A stretch of 64,000 bases of DNA, taken from Escherichia hormaechei_A. Lineage in GTDB: Bacteria; Pseudomonadota; Gammaproteobacteria; Enterobacterales; Enterobacteriaceae. The position numbers and the translations under genes are program-made. The stretch is from positions 3,968,001 through 4,032,000 of the forward strand of contig CP170191.1 of the NCBI GenBank assembly GCA_042434945.1, written 5' to 3'. Position 1 is the stretch's first letter. Every line of letters starts with the position of its first letter. Of this stretch, positions 1 through 8,222 are shown one piece after another. The notes under the pieces are model-generated. The model searched no databases, was not told the DNA's origin, and saw only the letters and a program-made list of their open reading frames with translations.

Positions 1-1
1 C

Positions 2-1615
2 GAGTTCGAGATTGCAGAAGAGCTGCGCTACGAAACCGATCCCTGTGAGTTAAAACTGGATGAGATGATCGAGGCAGAGCCGGAACCGGAAATGATTGAA
101 GGACTGCCGGCGTCCGATGCCCTTACGCCCGCAGACCGCTACCTTGAACTGTTTGAACACGTCCAGTCGTCGCGGCTGTTTGCGGACAGCAAAACCTTTC
201 CCGACTGCGCGCCGAAGATGGATCCGCTGGATATTTTGATCCGCTATCGCAAGGTGCGTCGTCACCGTGATTTTGACCTGGCGCGCTTTGTGGAGAATCA
301 CTTCTGGCTGCCGGAGGACTACAGCAAAGAGTACGTCTCTGACCCCGGCCTGTCCCTGAAAGAACATATTGATAATCTGTGGCCGGTGCTGACGCGCGAA
401 CCGCAGGATCACATCCCGTGGTCGTCGCTGCTGGCGCTGCCGCAGGCCTATATTGTGCCCGGCGGGCGATTCAGTGAGACCTACTACTGGGACTCTTACT
501 TCTCCATGTTGGGGCTTGCTGAAAGCGGTCGTAACGATCTGCTGAAATGTATGGCCGATAACTTCGCCTGGCTGATAGAGCGCTACGGCCATATCCCGAA
601 CGGCAACCGTACCTACTATCTCAGCCGCTCCCAGCCGCCCGTTTTTGCCCTGATGGTGGAGCTGTTTGAAGAGGACGGCGTGCGCGGGGCGAAGCGCTAT
701 CTTGAGCATCTTAAGATGGAGTACGCCTTCTGGATGGACGGGGCGGAATCGCTGCTGCTCAATCAGGCCTATCGCAGTGCGGTTCGCATGCCGGATGGCT
801 CATTGCTCAACCGCTACTGGGACGATCGCGACACGCCGCGAGATGAATCGTGGATTGAGGACGTGGAAACCGCCCGTCATTCCGGTCGTCCGCCGAACGA
901 GGTGTATCGCGACCTGCGCGCCGGGGCAGCCTCAGGATGGGATTACTCATCCCGCTGGCTGCGCGATCCTGCGCGGCTGGCCAGCATCCGCACGACACAA
1001 TTTATCCCCATTGATTTGAACGCATTCCTGTTCAAACTGGAGAGCGCTATCGCCAATATCTCCGCGTCGAAAGGGGATAAAGAGACGGCTGATCTGTTCC
1101 GCCAGAAAGCCAGCGACCGGCGCGCGGCGGTGAACCGCTATCTGTGGGACGAAGAGAACGGCTGTTATCGTGATTACGACTGGCGGCGTGAAGCCCTGGC
1201 GCTGTTCTCTGCGGCCAGCATTGTGCCGCTCTATGTGGGCATGGCGACGCATGAGCAGGCTGAACGGCTGTCCGATGCCGTTAAAGCCCGTCTGCTCACG
1301 CCGGGCGGTATTCTCGCCACCGAATATGAAACCGGGGAGCAGTGGGATAAGCCGAACGGCTGGGCGCCGCTCCAGTGGATGGCGATCCAGGGGTTCAAGC
1401 AGTACGGCAACGACTCGCTGGGAGATGAGATCGCCTGGAGCTGGCTGCACACGGTGAACCATTACTACAAAACCCATCATAAGCTGATTGAGAAGTACCA
1501 CATCGCCAGCAGCACGCCACGCGAAGGTGGCGGGGGTGAGTATCCGTTGCAGGATGGCTTCGGCTGGACGAATGGCGTGGTGCGGCGGTTGATTGGGCTG
1601 TATGGGGAGCCCTGA
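2..1615 (+). CDS. treF: Cytoplasmic trehalase TreF, 5' end cut by window edge
   Basis: Hydrolyses trehalose to two glucose molecules in the cytoplasm (glycoside hydrolase family 37). The frame is open from base 2, giving 537 residues; K-12 TreF is 549, so about 12 N-terminal residues lie outside the window. Trehalase signature 1, PGGRFSETYYWDSYF, is encoded near 458-502, and signature 2, QWDKPNGWAP, near 1342-1371, followed by the glycine-rich GGGGEY segment close to the C-terminus. There is no signal peptide region, which fits the cytoplasmic enzyme rather than periplasmic TreA. The sequence is clearly diverged from K-12 TreF, as expected for an Enterobacter-like host. It is convergent with the next gene, with a strong palindrome between them. 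Confidence 0.96.
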   Translation, partial: EFEIAEELRYETDPCELKLDEMIEAEPEPEMIEGLPASDALTPADRYLELFEHVQSSRLFADSKTFPDCAPKMDPLDILIRYRKVRRHRDFDLARFVENHFWLPEDYSKEYVSDPGLSLKEHIDNLWPVLTREPQDHIPWSSLLALPQAYIVPGGRFSETYYWDSYFSMLGLAESGRNDLLKCMADNFAWLIERYGHIPNGNRTYYLSRSQPPVFALMVELFEEDGVRGAKRYLEHLKMEYAFWMDGAESLLLNQAYRSAVRMPDGSLLNRYWDDRDTPRDESWIEDVETARHSGRPPNEVYRDLRAGAASGWDYSSRWLRDPARLASIRTTQFIPIDLNAFLFKLESAIANISASKGDKETADLFRQKASDRRAAVNRYLWDEENGCYRDYDWRREALALFSAASIVPLYVGMATHEQAERLSDAVKARLLTPGGILATEYETGEQWDKPNGWAPLQWMAIQGFKQYGNDSLGDEIAWSWLHTVNHYYKTHHKLIEKYHIASSTPREGGGGEYPLQDGFGWTNGVVRRLIGLYGEP

Positions 1616-1621
1616 GCCTCA

Positions 1622-1663
1622 CCCCTCACCCTGCCCCTCTCCCCTGAGGGGCAGGGTGAGGGG
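1622..1663. repeat. Perfect C-rich palindrome between convergent genes
   Basis: Two 17-nt arms, 1622-1638 and 1647-1663, are exactly complementary around an 8-nt loop. The hairpin lies between the ends of treF and the convergent gene at 1673 and is followed by an A/T-rich run, so it can act as a terminator. It belongs to the same CCCTCTCCC-type family as the palindromes at 9645, 10024 and 33616. Confidence 0.85.
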
Positions 1664-1672
1664 GAAAAATAA

Positions 1673-3259
1673 TCAGCGGATCACCTCATAAATGGCAGTC
1701 TGGATGGACTGCCATTTTTTTGTGCTGGCATCGGGCTGCGTCTTCGCGCGGCGCGTTGCCATATCGGCGTCGTGCTGCTGGCGTTTCACCACCGCGGGAA
1801 CGGTACAGAATGCTTCCAGGTACTGCTTACGCATAGGCGTCAGCGATTCGCCGTTCGCCATCGCATGGCTAAGCGTATTAATAAAGCGTCGGCAGGGCTT
1901 TTGCTCTGTCATTTGCAGGCGGTAGCGCAACATTACTTCCAGTACATCGTCGTAGCCTGCCGACAACGCCTCCTCCGTCCATGACATTTTCCAGTCCATC
2001 CCGCCCTGCAAAAACAGGAGCGCCACGCGGGTGTCATTGCGATTGATGGCCGAGCGGAAATTATTCTCATCCCAGGTAACACCCATGCGGGTTAACGTCT
2101 CGCGTGAGGAAGGCGTCTCGCGCATCTCCTGCACCTGCGCGGGAGATGCCGTACTGGCCACAGCCGGCTGCGGTTTACTGCTGGTCACCAGCCAGAATCC
2201 CCCCACGACAATCGCGATAACCATCACGCCAACCGCTCCCCACAGCACGCCGGAAATCAGCTGTTCGCGCTGCTCTGGCGTACGCGCGGCGCGCTGAGTC
2301 GGTTTTTCTATACTGTCGCGCACTTCAAAAAGATCGCCGCCTGTGGTGCGGTCCATTTTTTGCGCCTTTTCCCAGAACGCGTGCAGCTCGCTTTCGTCCA
2401 CCGCCATCAGCGCCGCCGGGTTAACGCGTGTCCGCCCTTCCTCAAACGCGCGCTGAACGGAGCGGGTGATCTGCGTGTAATAGCAGTCGAGCAGCTGGAT
2501 TTGCGCCCCGCTTAACGGCTGCTGCACGGTGATGCTGTTGCGGATTTGTCGAATATCTTCGAGGAAGGTTTGCAGGGTTTTGCGGGGCTCTACCAGCAGC
2601 GTCAGCATGTCCGGAGCGTTAAACAGCGGCGCGTAGTAGCGGCTAAATTCTTTTTTATCCACCAGCAGCTGGGCCAGTTCGCTGAACAACATGCCGCTCA
2701 GAACATCATTAATCTCACCGTTTTTCAGCCAGCGACGCACGCGTTCAGCGTTAAACAAGGTCTTAAGATGATTATTCAGCCGCACCGGATCGGGCCACGC
2801 CTGCTGTATCAGCCCTTTAATCATCAGCTCAATGGCACGCACCTGTTTCTGCGCCTGAAGCTGGCTCTCCTTCTCTGGCACCCTCCCGGTATCGTAGGTC
2901 AGGAGGGGCTGTTGCAGACGCAGATATTCAAGGGAGGTGACGAAGCGCATCGCCGCAATCAGCTGATTTTCGCTGACATCCTGCCCGCTTTCATACTGGG
3001 GAACACGCTGCTGAAGCAAGCGTAATTGCAGCGTAAAGGCCGTCATTTCCGCATCATTCAGATTCAGCTTCCTGGCTACGGCGCCCCACCCGCCCAGCCC
3101 CAGGCGGGCACTATCCAGTTGCTCCAGAAACCAGCGTGGATCTTTTCCTTCAGAAACATGTACATTCAACAGAAGTAAAATTTCAACAGACGCCTGACGG
3201 ATCGCTGCCAGACAGTGTTCAAACTGTTCGCGGGTATGATGCGATGAGCTAATCATCAT
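1673..3259 (-). CDS. STY4199-like (HEPN-type) single-pass membrane protein
   Basis: Encodes 528 residues. The N-terminal two thirds are predicted helical and hydrophilic, rich in Leu, Gln and Arg. One strong membrane segment lies near residues 336-360 (LISGVLWGAVGVMVIAIVV). It is followed by a low-complexity linker rich in Ala, Ser and Pro and a C-terminal helical domain with NRNDTRVALLFLQGG, which looks like an ankyrin-type helix pair. I associate it with the STY4199 family of enterobacterial proteins annotated as HEPN-domain, known near treF in Salmonella, but this is from memory and its function is unknown. K-12 has no gene here. The start is the first of two adjacent ATG codons, preceded by AAGGAAAA. 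Confidence 0.6.
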   Translation of the reverse strand: MMISSSHHTREQFEHCLAAIRQASVEILLLLNVHVSEGKDPRWFLEQLDSARLGLGGWGAVARKLNLNDAEMTAFTLQLRLLQQRVPQYESGQDVSENQLIAAMRFVTSLEYLRLQQPLLTYDTGRVPEKESQLQAQKQVRAIELMIKGLIQQAWPDPVRLNNHLKTLFNAERVRRWLKNGEINDVLSGMLFSELAQLLVDKKEFSRYYAPLFNAPDMLTLLVEPRKTLQTFLEDIRQIRNSITVQQPLSGAQIQLLDCYYTQITRSVQRAFEEGRTRVNPAALMAVDESELHAFWEKAQKMDRTTGGDLFEVRDSIEKPTQRAARTPEQREQLISGVLWGAVGVMVIAIVVGGFWLVTSSKPQPAVASTASPAQVQEMRETPSSRETLTRMGVTWDENNFRSAINRNDTRVALLFLQGGMDWKMSWTEEALSAGYDDVLEVMLRYRLQMTEQKPCRRFINTLSHAMANGESLTPMRKQYLEAFCTVPAVVKRQQHDADMATRRAKTQPDASTKKWQSIQTAIYEVIR

Positions 3260-3403
3260 TGTTTTCCTTGAGACAATGAGTACCGCTAAAGCGGCATTAA
3301 AAGTCGTTTTTCTTTTTATTTATATGAGGTTAAACATACCTGACTTTCTGTTGAAATAAAGTGACAACCTTATAATCATTTGCAATGCCTCCGGAGGATC
3401 GTC

Positions 3404-3937
3404 ATGCCCGCCTTAACCACCGCGCGTCTCACCTGCTCGCCGCTGCAAGAGCAAGACTGGCCCTTTTTTCTGTCGCTACAGCAAAATCCTGAGGTGATGC
3501 GTTTTGTCGCCCCTGCGCGTAGCGAGGCGGACATTCGGGAAGCCTTTGAGTCTCGTCTGTTGCCGTGGACGCCGGGCAGCGCGCACTGGCTCTGCCTTGT
3601 GGTGCGTGAGACGGCCAGCCAGACGCCGCTGGGCGTAACCGGCTATGTGCACCGGGAAGCAGATTGTGCTGAAGTCGGTTTTCTCTTTGCGCCCTCTGCG
3701 CAGGGGAAAGGTTACGGCTTTGAATCTCTGCGGGCTGTGTGTGATTTCGCGCTGACTCAGGGTAATATCCGTCGGCTCACCGCCACCGTGACGGCGGGAA
3801 ATATCGCCTCAAGACGACTGCTGGAAAAAACAGGTTTTCAGCTGGAAGGTGAGTTGCGCGAGAGTTATTTCCTTTCAGGGCGATGGCATAACGACTGGCT
3901 ATTCGGTTTACTGAAAAAGGAATTCCCGTTCAGTTAA
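3404..3937 (+). CDS. GNAT family N-acetyltransferase (RimJ/RimL type)
   Basis: A 177-residue protein that probably transfers an acetyl group from acetyl-CoA to an amine; the substrate is unknown. The start is the ATG at 3404, with GGAGG at 3393-3397 six bases upstream; an in-frame TTG further upstream has no such support. The acetyl-CoA loop is QGKGYGFESL, and the fold continues with the typical helix and strand segment NIASRRLLEKTGF. The C-terminal GRWHNDWLFGLL is characteristic of RimJ/RimL-like members that act on ribosomal protein N-termini, polyamines or antibiotics. It is a single gene divergent from the upstream membrane protein and is absent from this place in K-12. Confidence 0.85.
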   Translation: MPALTTARLTCSPLQEQDWPFFLSLQQNPEVMRFVAPARSEADIREAFESRLLPWTPGSAHWLCLVVRETASQTPLGVTGYVHREADCAEVGFLFAPSAQGKGYGFESLRAVCDFALTQGNIRRLTATVTAGNIASRRLLEKTGFQLEGELRESYFLSGRWHNDWLFGLLKKEFPFS

Positions 3938-4014
3938 ACCTGATCAACAGCCATTTGGCGGATATTTCCCCGGCGGCGTTTCCTCTATAGTCGCGCCACT
4001 AAGAGGAAACGCTT

Positions 4015-4353
4015 ATGACGGGTTATGCAATGCAGATATCTTCTGCTGCAATCGCATTAATTAAAAAACAACAGGGTCTTTCCCTGGAGAAATACCGTGA
4101 CGAAAAGGGTATATGGGTTATTGGTTATGGTCACGTGATTCGCCAGTGGGAAAAATTTAACAGTCTCATCACGCCGATTGAGGCGGAGAATTTGCTTTTT
4201 AATGATATTCAATTATGTGAGGCGCTGCTGCGGGAAATGAACAAACGCCCATTAACCCAACAGCAGCATGACGCCCTGATATTAACCCTCTTCAGTTTTG
4301 GGGAAGAGTCCCCTCTGCCTGAGAAGATCCTTCAGGCCGTCGCCCGGGTGTAG
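4015..4353 (+). CDS. Degenerate phage-lysozyme-like (GH24) protein
   Basis: 112 residues resembling the N-terminal half of T4-type lysozymes (about 165 residues). The recognisable block is QQGLSLEKYRDEKGIWVIGYGH. In T4 lysozyme the catalytic residues are Glu11, Asp20 and Thr26; here the Glu position is Gln and the Thr position is Val, while the Asp remains (YRD). Muramidase activity is therefore unlikely. The conserved later segment LTQQQHDALILTLFSFG is present, but the protein stops soon after. The ATG at 4015 has AGAGG upstream at a good distance. Its last 22 bases overlap the 3' end of convergent yhjB, so the C-terminal domain may have been lost. It may be a remnant or a non-catalytic binding protein. 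Confidence 0.6.
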   Translation: MTGYAMQISSAAIALIKKQQGLSLEKYRDEKGIWVIGYGHVIRQWEKFNSLITPIEAENLLFNDIQLCEALLREMNKRPLTQQQHDALILTLFSFGEESPLPEKILQAVARV

Positions 4354-4934
4354 TACATCGCGGCCTGCGTCCGGTTTTTGACATCAAGACGCCGGAAAAG
4401 CGTCTCAAGATGGGCTTTTACCGTTGCCGCACTGATATTGAGATTACGACCAATCTCTTTATTGGACTCTCCGGCCGCCAGTAACTTCAATACCTCACGC
4501 TGGCGCTCGCTTAACACTGCCAGTTCATCCTGAGAGGAGTGCTGCTTCAGCCACTCGCCGGGAAAACAGACCATTCCACGCGATACGGAATCCAGCACTG
4601 CGGAAAAGCGTTCGGGATTCGCATTGCGGGGAACTATCGCTACCACGTTGCGCTGAAACATTTGCTCAACCCAACGTCGCTCTTTTTTCGTTAACACCAA
4701 CACCACGCGCGACGCTGGAAAACGATCCATAATCTCTTCCAGTAAAGCCACACCATTATCACGAATTAAATACCCATCTATCATGACGATAGCAGAGGGT
4801 GACGCGGATAATTGCGCCCATAATTCATCAGTCTGACGAGCCCCTGTCATCTCTATTTTCGGAATTAACTTCTGCAAACTGTACATCGCTCCATGAATAA
4901 ATAATGACTGCCTGTCAAACATGATTACTCGCAT
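4332..4934 (-). CDS. yhjB: LuxR/FixJ-family response-regulator-like protein YhjB
   Basis: A 200-residue transcription regulator. Residues 1-120 form a receiver-like domain (MRVIMFDRQSLFIHG at the start), and residues about 135-195 form a LuxR-type helix-turn-helix with LSERQREVLKLLAAGESNKE and NISAATVKAHLETLFRRL. The phospho-acceptor region is atypical (IVMIDGYL), as in K-12 YhjB, so phosphorylation is uncertain. Length and order match YhjB, which lies next to treF in K-12, but the sequence is diverged. Its 3' end overlaps the convergent lysozyme-like gene by 22 nt. Targets are not known. Confidence 0.92.
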   Translation of the reverse strand: MRVIMFDRQSLFIHGAMYSLQKLIPKIEMTGARQTDELWAQLSASPSAIVMIDGYLIRDNGVALLEEIMDRFPASRVVLVLTKKERRWVEQMFQRNVVAIVPRNANPERFSAVLDSVSRGMVCFPGEWLKQHSSQDELAVLSERQREVLKLLAAGESNKEIGRNLNISAATVKAHLETLFRRLDVKNRTQAAMYYTRATA

Positions 4935-5108
4935 CGTTTTACTCCTCTGAGAATAGCGAAGGGGGATTCTACAGAGGCATTTTTTAAGAAAAAACTCAAT
5001 GAATGGAGAGGTTACAAATCACCCAGCTCTCTTTATATCTTCCAGCATTTAGACATACCTGTTTTAAGGATTTCCTTAAGAGGGTTCCCTCCCCCTTAAG
5101 ACTGAACA

Positions 5109-5867
5109 TTACAGGAACATACCGCCTGAAACTTCAATACGTTGCGCATTCATCCAGCCCAGTTTGTCACTGAGCAACGCCGCAATGGCGTCACCAATAT
5201 CATCGGGCAGGCCCACGCGTCCCAGCGCTGTCTGCGAGGCCAGCAGCTGGTTAAGCTCCGCATTATCCCGCACGCGTCCGCCCCCAAAGTCGGTTTCAAT
5301 CGCGCCGGGCGCGATGATATTGACGGAAATTCCGCGCGCACCAAGCTCTTTTGCCTGATAGCGGGTCAGCACTTCCATCGCCCCTTTCATTGCCGCGTAG
5401 GTGCCTGAACCGGGCTGAGTAAAACGGGCCAGTCCGCTGGAGACGTTCAGGATCCGCCCTCCATCTTTTATGAGCGGCAGCAGCTGTTGCGTGAGGAAAA
5501 ACGGCCCTTTGAAGTGAATGTTCAGCACATCATCAAACTGCGCCTCGGTCGTCTCGGTATAGGGTGCGTATAACCCTGTACCTGCGTTGTTCACTAAATA
5601 GTCAAAGGTGTCACGTTGCCAGACGTGTTTGAGGGTATCCTTCACCTGCTGAGCAAAGCGCGAAAAGCTTGCCGTATCGCCGACGTTAAGCTGCAATGCT
5701 GCCGCTTTTCCACCTGTTCCCTCGATTTCGCGCACAACTTCCTGCGCCTCCTGCTGGCTGTTGTTCCAGGTCAGGATGATGCCTGTCCCTTCCGCGGCCA
5801 GCTTCAAAACGGCATTTTTCCCCAGGCCGCGGCTACCGCCCGTCACTAAAGCAATACGTTCACTCAT
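5109..5867 (-). CDS. SDR family NAD(P)-dependent oxidoreductase
   Basis: A 252-residue short-chain dehydrogenase/reductase. It has the cofactor motif TGGSRGLG near the N-terminus, the NNAG motif, the catalytic Ser in NVSSGLA and the YAAMK catalytic Tyr/Lys pair, followed by the PGAIETDF segment that closes over the cofactor. The WNNSQQ stretch after the second strand is compatible with NADP binding, but this is an inference. The substrate is unknown. It is divergent from the LysR regulator yhjC across 119 bp (5868-5986), the usual arrangement for a regulator and its target. K-12 has no gene between yhjB and yhjC, so it is an accessory insertion here. Confidence 0.88.
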   Translation of the reverse strand: MSERIALVTGGSRGLGKNAVLKLAAEGTGIILTWNNSQQEAQEVVREIEGTGGKAAALQLNVGDTASFSRFAQQVKDTLKHVWQRDTFDYLVNNAGTGLYAPYTETTEAQFDDVLNIHFKGPFFLTQQLLPLIKDGGRILNVSSGLARFTQPGSGTYAAMKGAMEVLTRYQAKELGARGISVNIIAPGAIETDFGGGRVRDNAELNQLLASQTALGRVGLPDDIGDAIAALLSDKLGWMNAQRIEVSGGMFL

Positions 5868-5986
5868 AATTCACCTCGTTTCGGCTGTGATGAAGATTGA
5901 GAAAGAGCTTATTAGATGGTAGAAAATCAATAAATAGTGCCGTCAGCGCTTCACTGTTTCATTCATAACAACAATGACCAACACCT

Positions 5987-6886
5987 ATGGATAAAATACA
6001 CGCAATGCAGCTTTTCCTTCGGGTCGCGGAACTGGAAAGTTTTTCCCGCGCGGCGGAGACGTTAAGCCTGCCGAAGGGGAGCGTATCGCGACAGATCCAG
6101 GCACTGGAAAACGCACTCGGCACGCAGCTGCTGCACCGTACTACCCGCCGCGTCAGCCTGACGCAGGACGGCATGGTTTATTACGAGCGCGCTAAAGATC
6201 TGCTGATGAATCTGGACGAACTGGACGGCATGTTCCTGCACGACCCTTCAACCATCAGCGGTCGGCTACGTGTGGATATGCCCGTTGCCATTGCGCGAAA
6301 TGTAGTCATTCCGAAACTGCCTGCATTTTTACAACAGTTTCCCGGCATTGAGCTGGAGCTGAGTAGCAGCGATCGTCTGGTCGATGTCATCCGCGAAGGA
6401 TTTGACTGTGTGGTTCGCGTGGGAAACTTAAAGGACTCCGGGCTTATCGCCCGCCCGCTTGGGAAACTCTCGGTGATTAACTGCGCCAGCCCGGATTATC
6501 TGACGCGATTCGGCTACCCTGAGACGCTGGACGATTTGGCTTCGCATGCCCTCATCCACTACTCCGCCACGCTGGGCACGCGTCCGCAGGGTTTTGAGTA
6601 TTACAACGGCAGCGCGACCCAGTGGGTAAAAACGGGAGGCGTATTGACGGTTAACAGCACTGAAACCTATCAGGCCGCCTGTATCGCCGGGCTTGGCATT
6701 ATTCAGGTTCCGCGCGTCGGGGTGCGTGATGCCCTGCGCACGAAAAAACTCGTTGAGATCCTGCCGCAATACCGGGCTGAACCGATGCCCGTCTCCCTCA
6801 TTTATCCCCACCGCCGTAACCTCTCCCGCCGGGTGCATGTGTTTATGGAGTGGCTTACCGAACTCACAAAAGGTTACGTCGACTAG
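5987..6886 (+). CDS. yhjC: LysR-type transcriptional regulator YhjC
   Basis: 299 residues with an N-terminal winged helix-turn-helix (MDKIHAMQLFLRVAELESF, then PKGSVSRQIQALENALG) and a C-terminal effector-binding domain (LRVDMPVAIARNVVIPKLP). It matches K-12 YhjC in length, start and general sequence but is diverged. It is transcribed divergently from the SDR gene at 5109, and the 119-bp gap probably holds its operator, although I see no clean palindrome of T-N11-A type. The next gene, yhjD, begins 44 nt downstream on the same strand, so the two may be cotranscribed. The effector is unknown. Confidence 0.93.
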   Translation: MDKIHAMQLFLRVAELESFSRAAETLSLPKGSVSRQIQALENALGTQLLHRTTRRVSLTQDGMVYYERAKDLLMNLDELDGMFLHDPSTISGRLRVDMPVAIARNVVIPKLPAFLQQFPGIELELSSSDRLVDVIREGFDCVVRVGNLKDSGLIARPLGKLSVINCASPDYLTRFGYPETLDDLASHALIHYSATLGTRPQGFEYYNGSATQWVKTGGVLTVNSTETYQAACIAGLGIIQVPRVGVRDALRTKKLVEILPQYRAEPMPVSLIYPHRRNLSRRVHVFMEWLTELTKGYVD

Positions 6887-6930
6887 TCACAAGCTATAAT
6901 TCAGTAACATCCAGCTCAACGAAAAGGAAA

Positions 6931-7962
6931 ATGCGCGTGACGCCGGAAAATAACCCGCAACGACCGACTCAACATTTAGATTATGAACCCATCAAAAAGA
7001 TGGATAACGAGCCTGAAGCGCCGAAAGAGCCTGGAACGGCCAGCAAAGCGCTGGGCACCGTGACCGGCATAGCCGAAAAAATTCAGCAGATACCCGCGAT
7101 TGCTCACCTGATACGCGCCGCTGAGCGCTTTAACGACCGCATGGGAAATCAGTTTGGCGCGGCGATTACCTATTTCTCGTTCCTGTCGATGATCCCCATC
7201 CTGATGGTGTCATTTGCCGCCGCCGGTTTTGTGCTGGCGTCTCACCCGACGCTGTTGCAGGACATCTTCAATAAGATCCTGACCAACGTCAGCGACCAGA
7301 CGCTCGCCGCAACGCTCAAAAGCACCATCAACACCGCCGTGCAGCAGCGTACCACCGTGGGTATCGTCGGGTTGCTGATTGCGCTCTATTCCGGGGTGAA
7401 CTGGATGGGCAACCTGCGTGAGGCTATTCGCGCCCAGTCGCGTGACGTCTGGGAGCGTAGACCGCAGGATCAGGAGAAGATATGGGTGAAGTATTTGCGC
7501 GACTTTATTTCTCTGATTGGGCTGCTGGTGGCGCTGGTCATTACGCTCTCCATCACCTCGGTCGCCGGTTCCGCGCAGCAGATGATTATCTCCGCGCTGT
7601 ACCTGGATTACATTGAATGGCTGAAACCGGCCTGGCGCGGCATTGGGCTGGCCATTTCTATCTTTGCTAACTACCTTCTGTTCTTCTGGATCTTCTGGCG
7701 TTTGCCCCGCCATCGTCCGCGCAAGAAGGCGCTGATGCGCGGGACATTGATTGCCGCCATTGGTTTTGAGGTGATCAAGATTGTGATGACCTATACGCTG
7801 CCGTCCCTGGTGAAGTCTCCCTCCGGCGCGGCCTTTGGTTCGGTGCTGGGGCTGATGGCTTTCTTCTATTTCTTCGCTCGCCTGACGCTGTTCTGCGCCG
7901 CGTGGATCGCCACGGCAGAGTATAAAGATGACCCGCGCATGCCGGGTAAAACCCACCGCTGA
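6931..7962 (+). CDS. yhjD: YihY/BrkB-family inner membrane protein YhjD
   Basis: 343 residues. The soluble N-terminus (about 75 residues) is followed by about six membrane helices, including FGAAITYFSFLSMIPILMVSF, FISLIGLLVALVITLSIT and FANYLLFFWIFWRLP. K-12 YhjD is an inner membrane protein of this family, linked to lipid IVA export in suppressor studies; its normal role is unsettled. I chose the ATG at 6931, preceded by AAAAGGAAA; a GTG at 6937 is an alternative. The N-terminus is diverged from K-12 while the membrane core is highly conserved. A hairpin follows at 7970. Confidence 0.93.
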   Translation: MRVTPENNPQRPTQHLDYEPIKKMDNEPEAPKEPGTASKALGTVTGIAEKIQQIPAIAHLIRAAERFNDRMGNQFGAAITYFSFLSMIPILMVSFAAAGFVLASHPTLLQDIFNKILTNVSDQTLAATLKSTINTAVQQRTTVGIVGLLIALYSGVNWMGNLREAIRAQSRDVWERRPQDQEKIWVKYLRDFISLIGLLVALVITLSITSVAGSAQQMIISALYLDYIEWLKPAWRGIGLAISIFANYLLFFWIFWRLPRHRPRKKALMRGTLIAAIGFEVIKIVMTYTLPSLVKSPSGAAFGSVLGLMAFFYFFARLTLFCAAWIATAEYKDDPRMPGKTHR

Positions 7963-7969
7963 TATCATG

Positions 7970-7991
7970 TCGGGCTGATATTTCAGCCCGA
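7970..7991 (+). terminator. Hairpin after yhjD
   Basis: TCGGGCTG at 7970-7977 pairs with CAGCCCGA at 7984-7991 around a 6-nt A/T loop, right after the yhjD stop. The following TTCGCCATTT is only weakly T-rich, so termination efficiency is uncertain. Confidence 0.6.
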
Positions 7992-8222
7992 TTCGCCATT
8001 TCAGCATATAAATCCAGGCCGTAACTTTTATTTAACGCAAAACCAGTTTTAATGACTGATATTTAAAAAGTGTGAAGCATTTCATAGAAGTGTTTTCGCT
8101 GGTCTGAAAATTATCCGCTTTTTGTTGCTTTTATGACCACACCACGCCTTTGTTACACATTGAAATATCACTTTTGCTGTGCGTAATATGGCTATTCGTT
8201 AGCCAAAAAATAAGAAAAGATT

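Noticed and set aside
7210..8007. 265-codon open frame antisense to yhjD
   Set aside because: Shadow frame of a well-supported conserved gene; rich in Gln, Arg, His and Pro as expected for antisense of a membrane protein.
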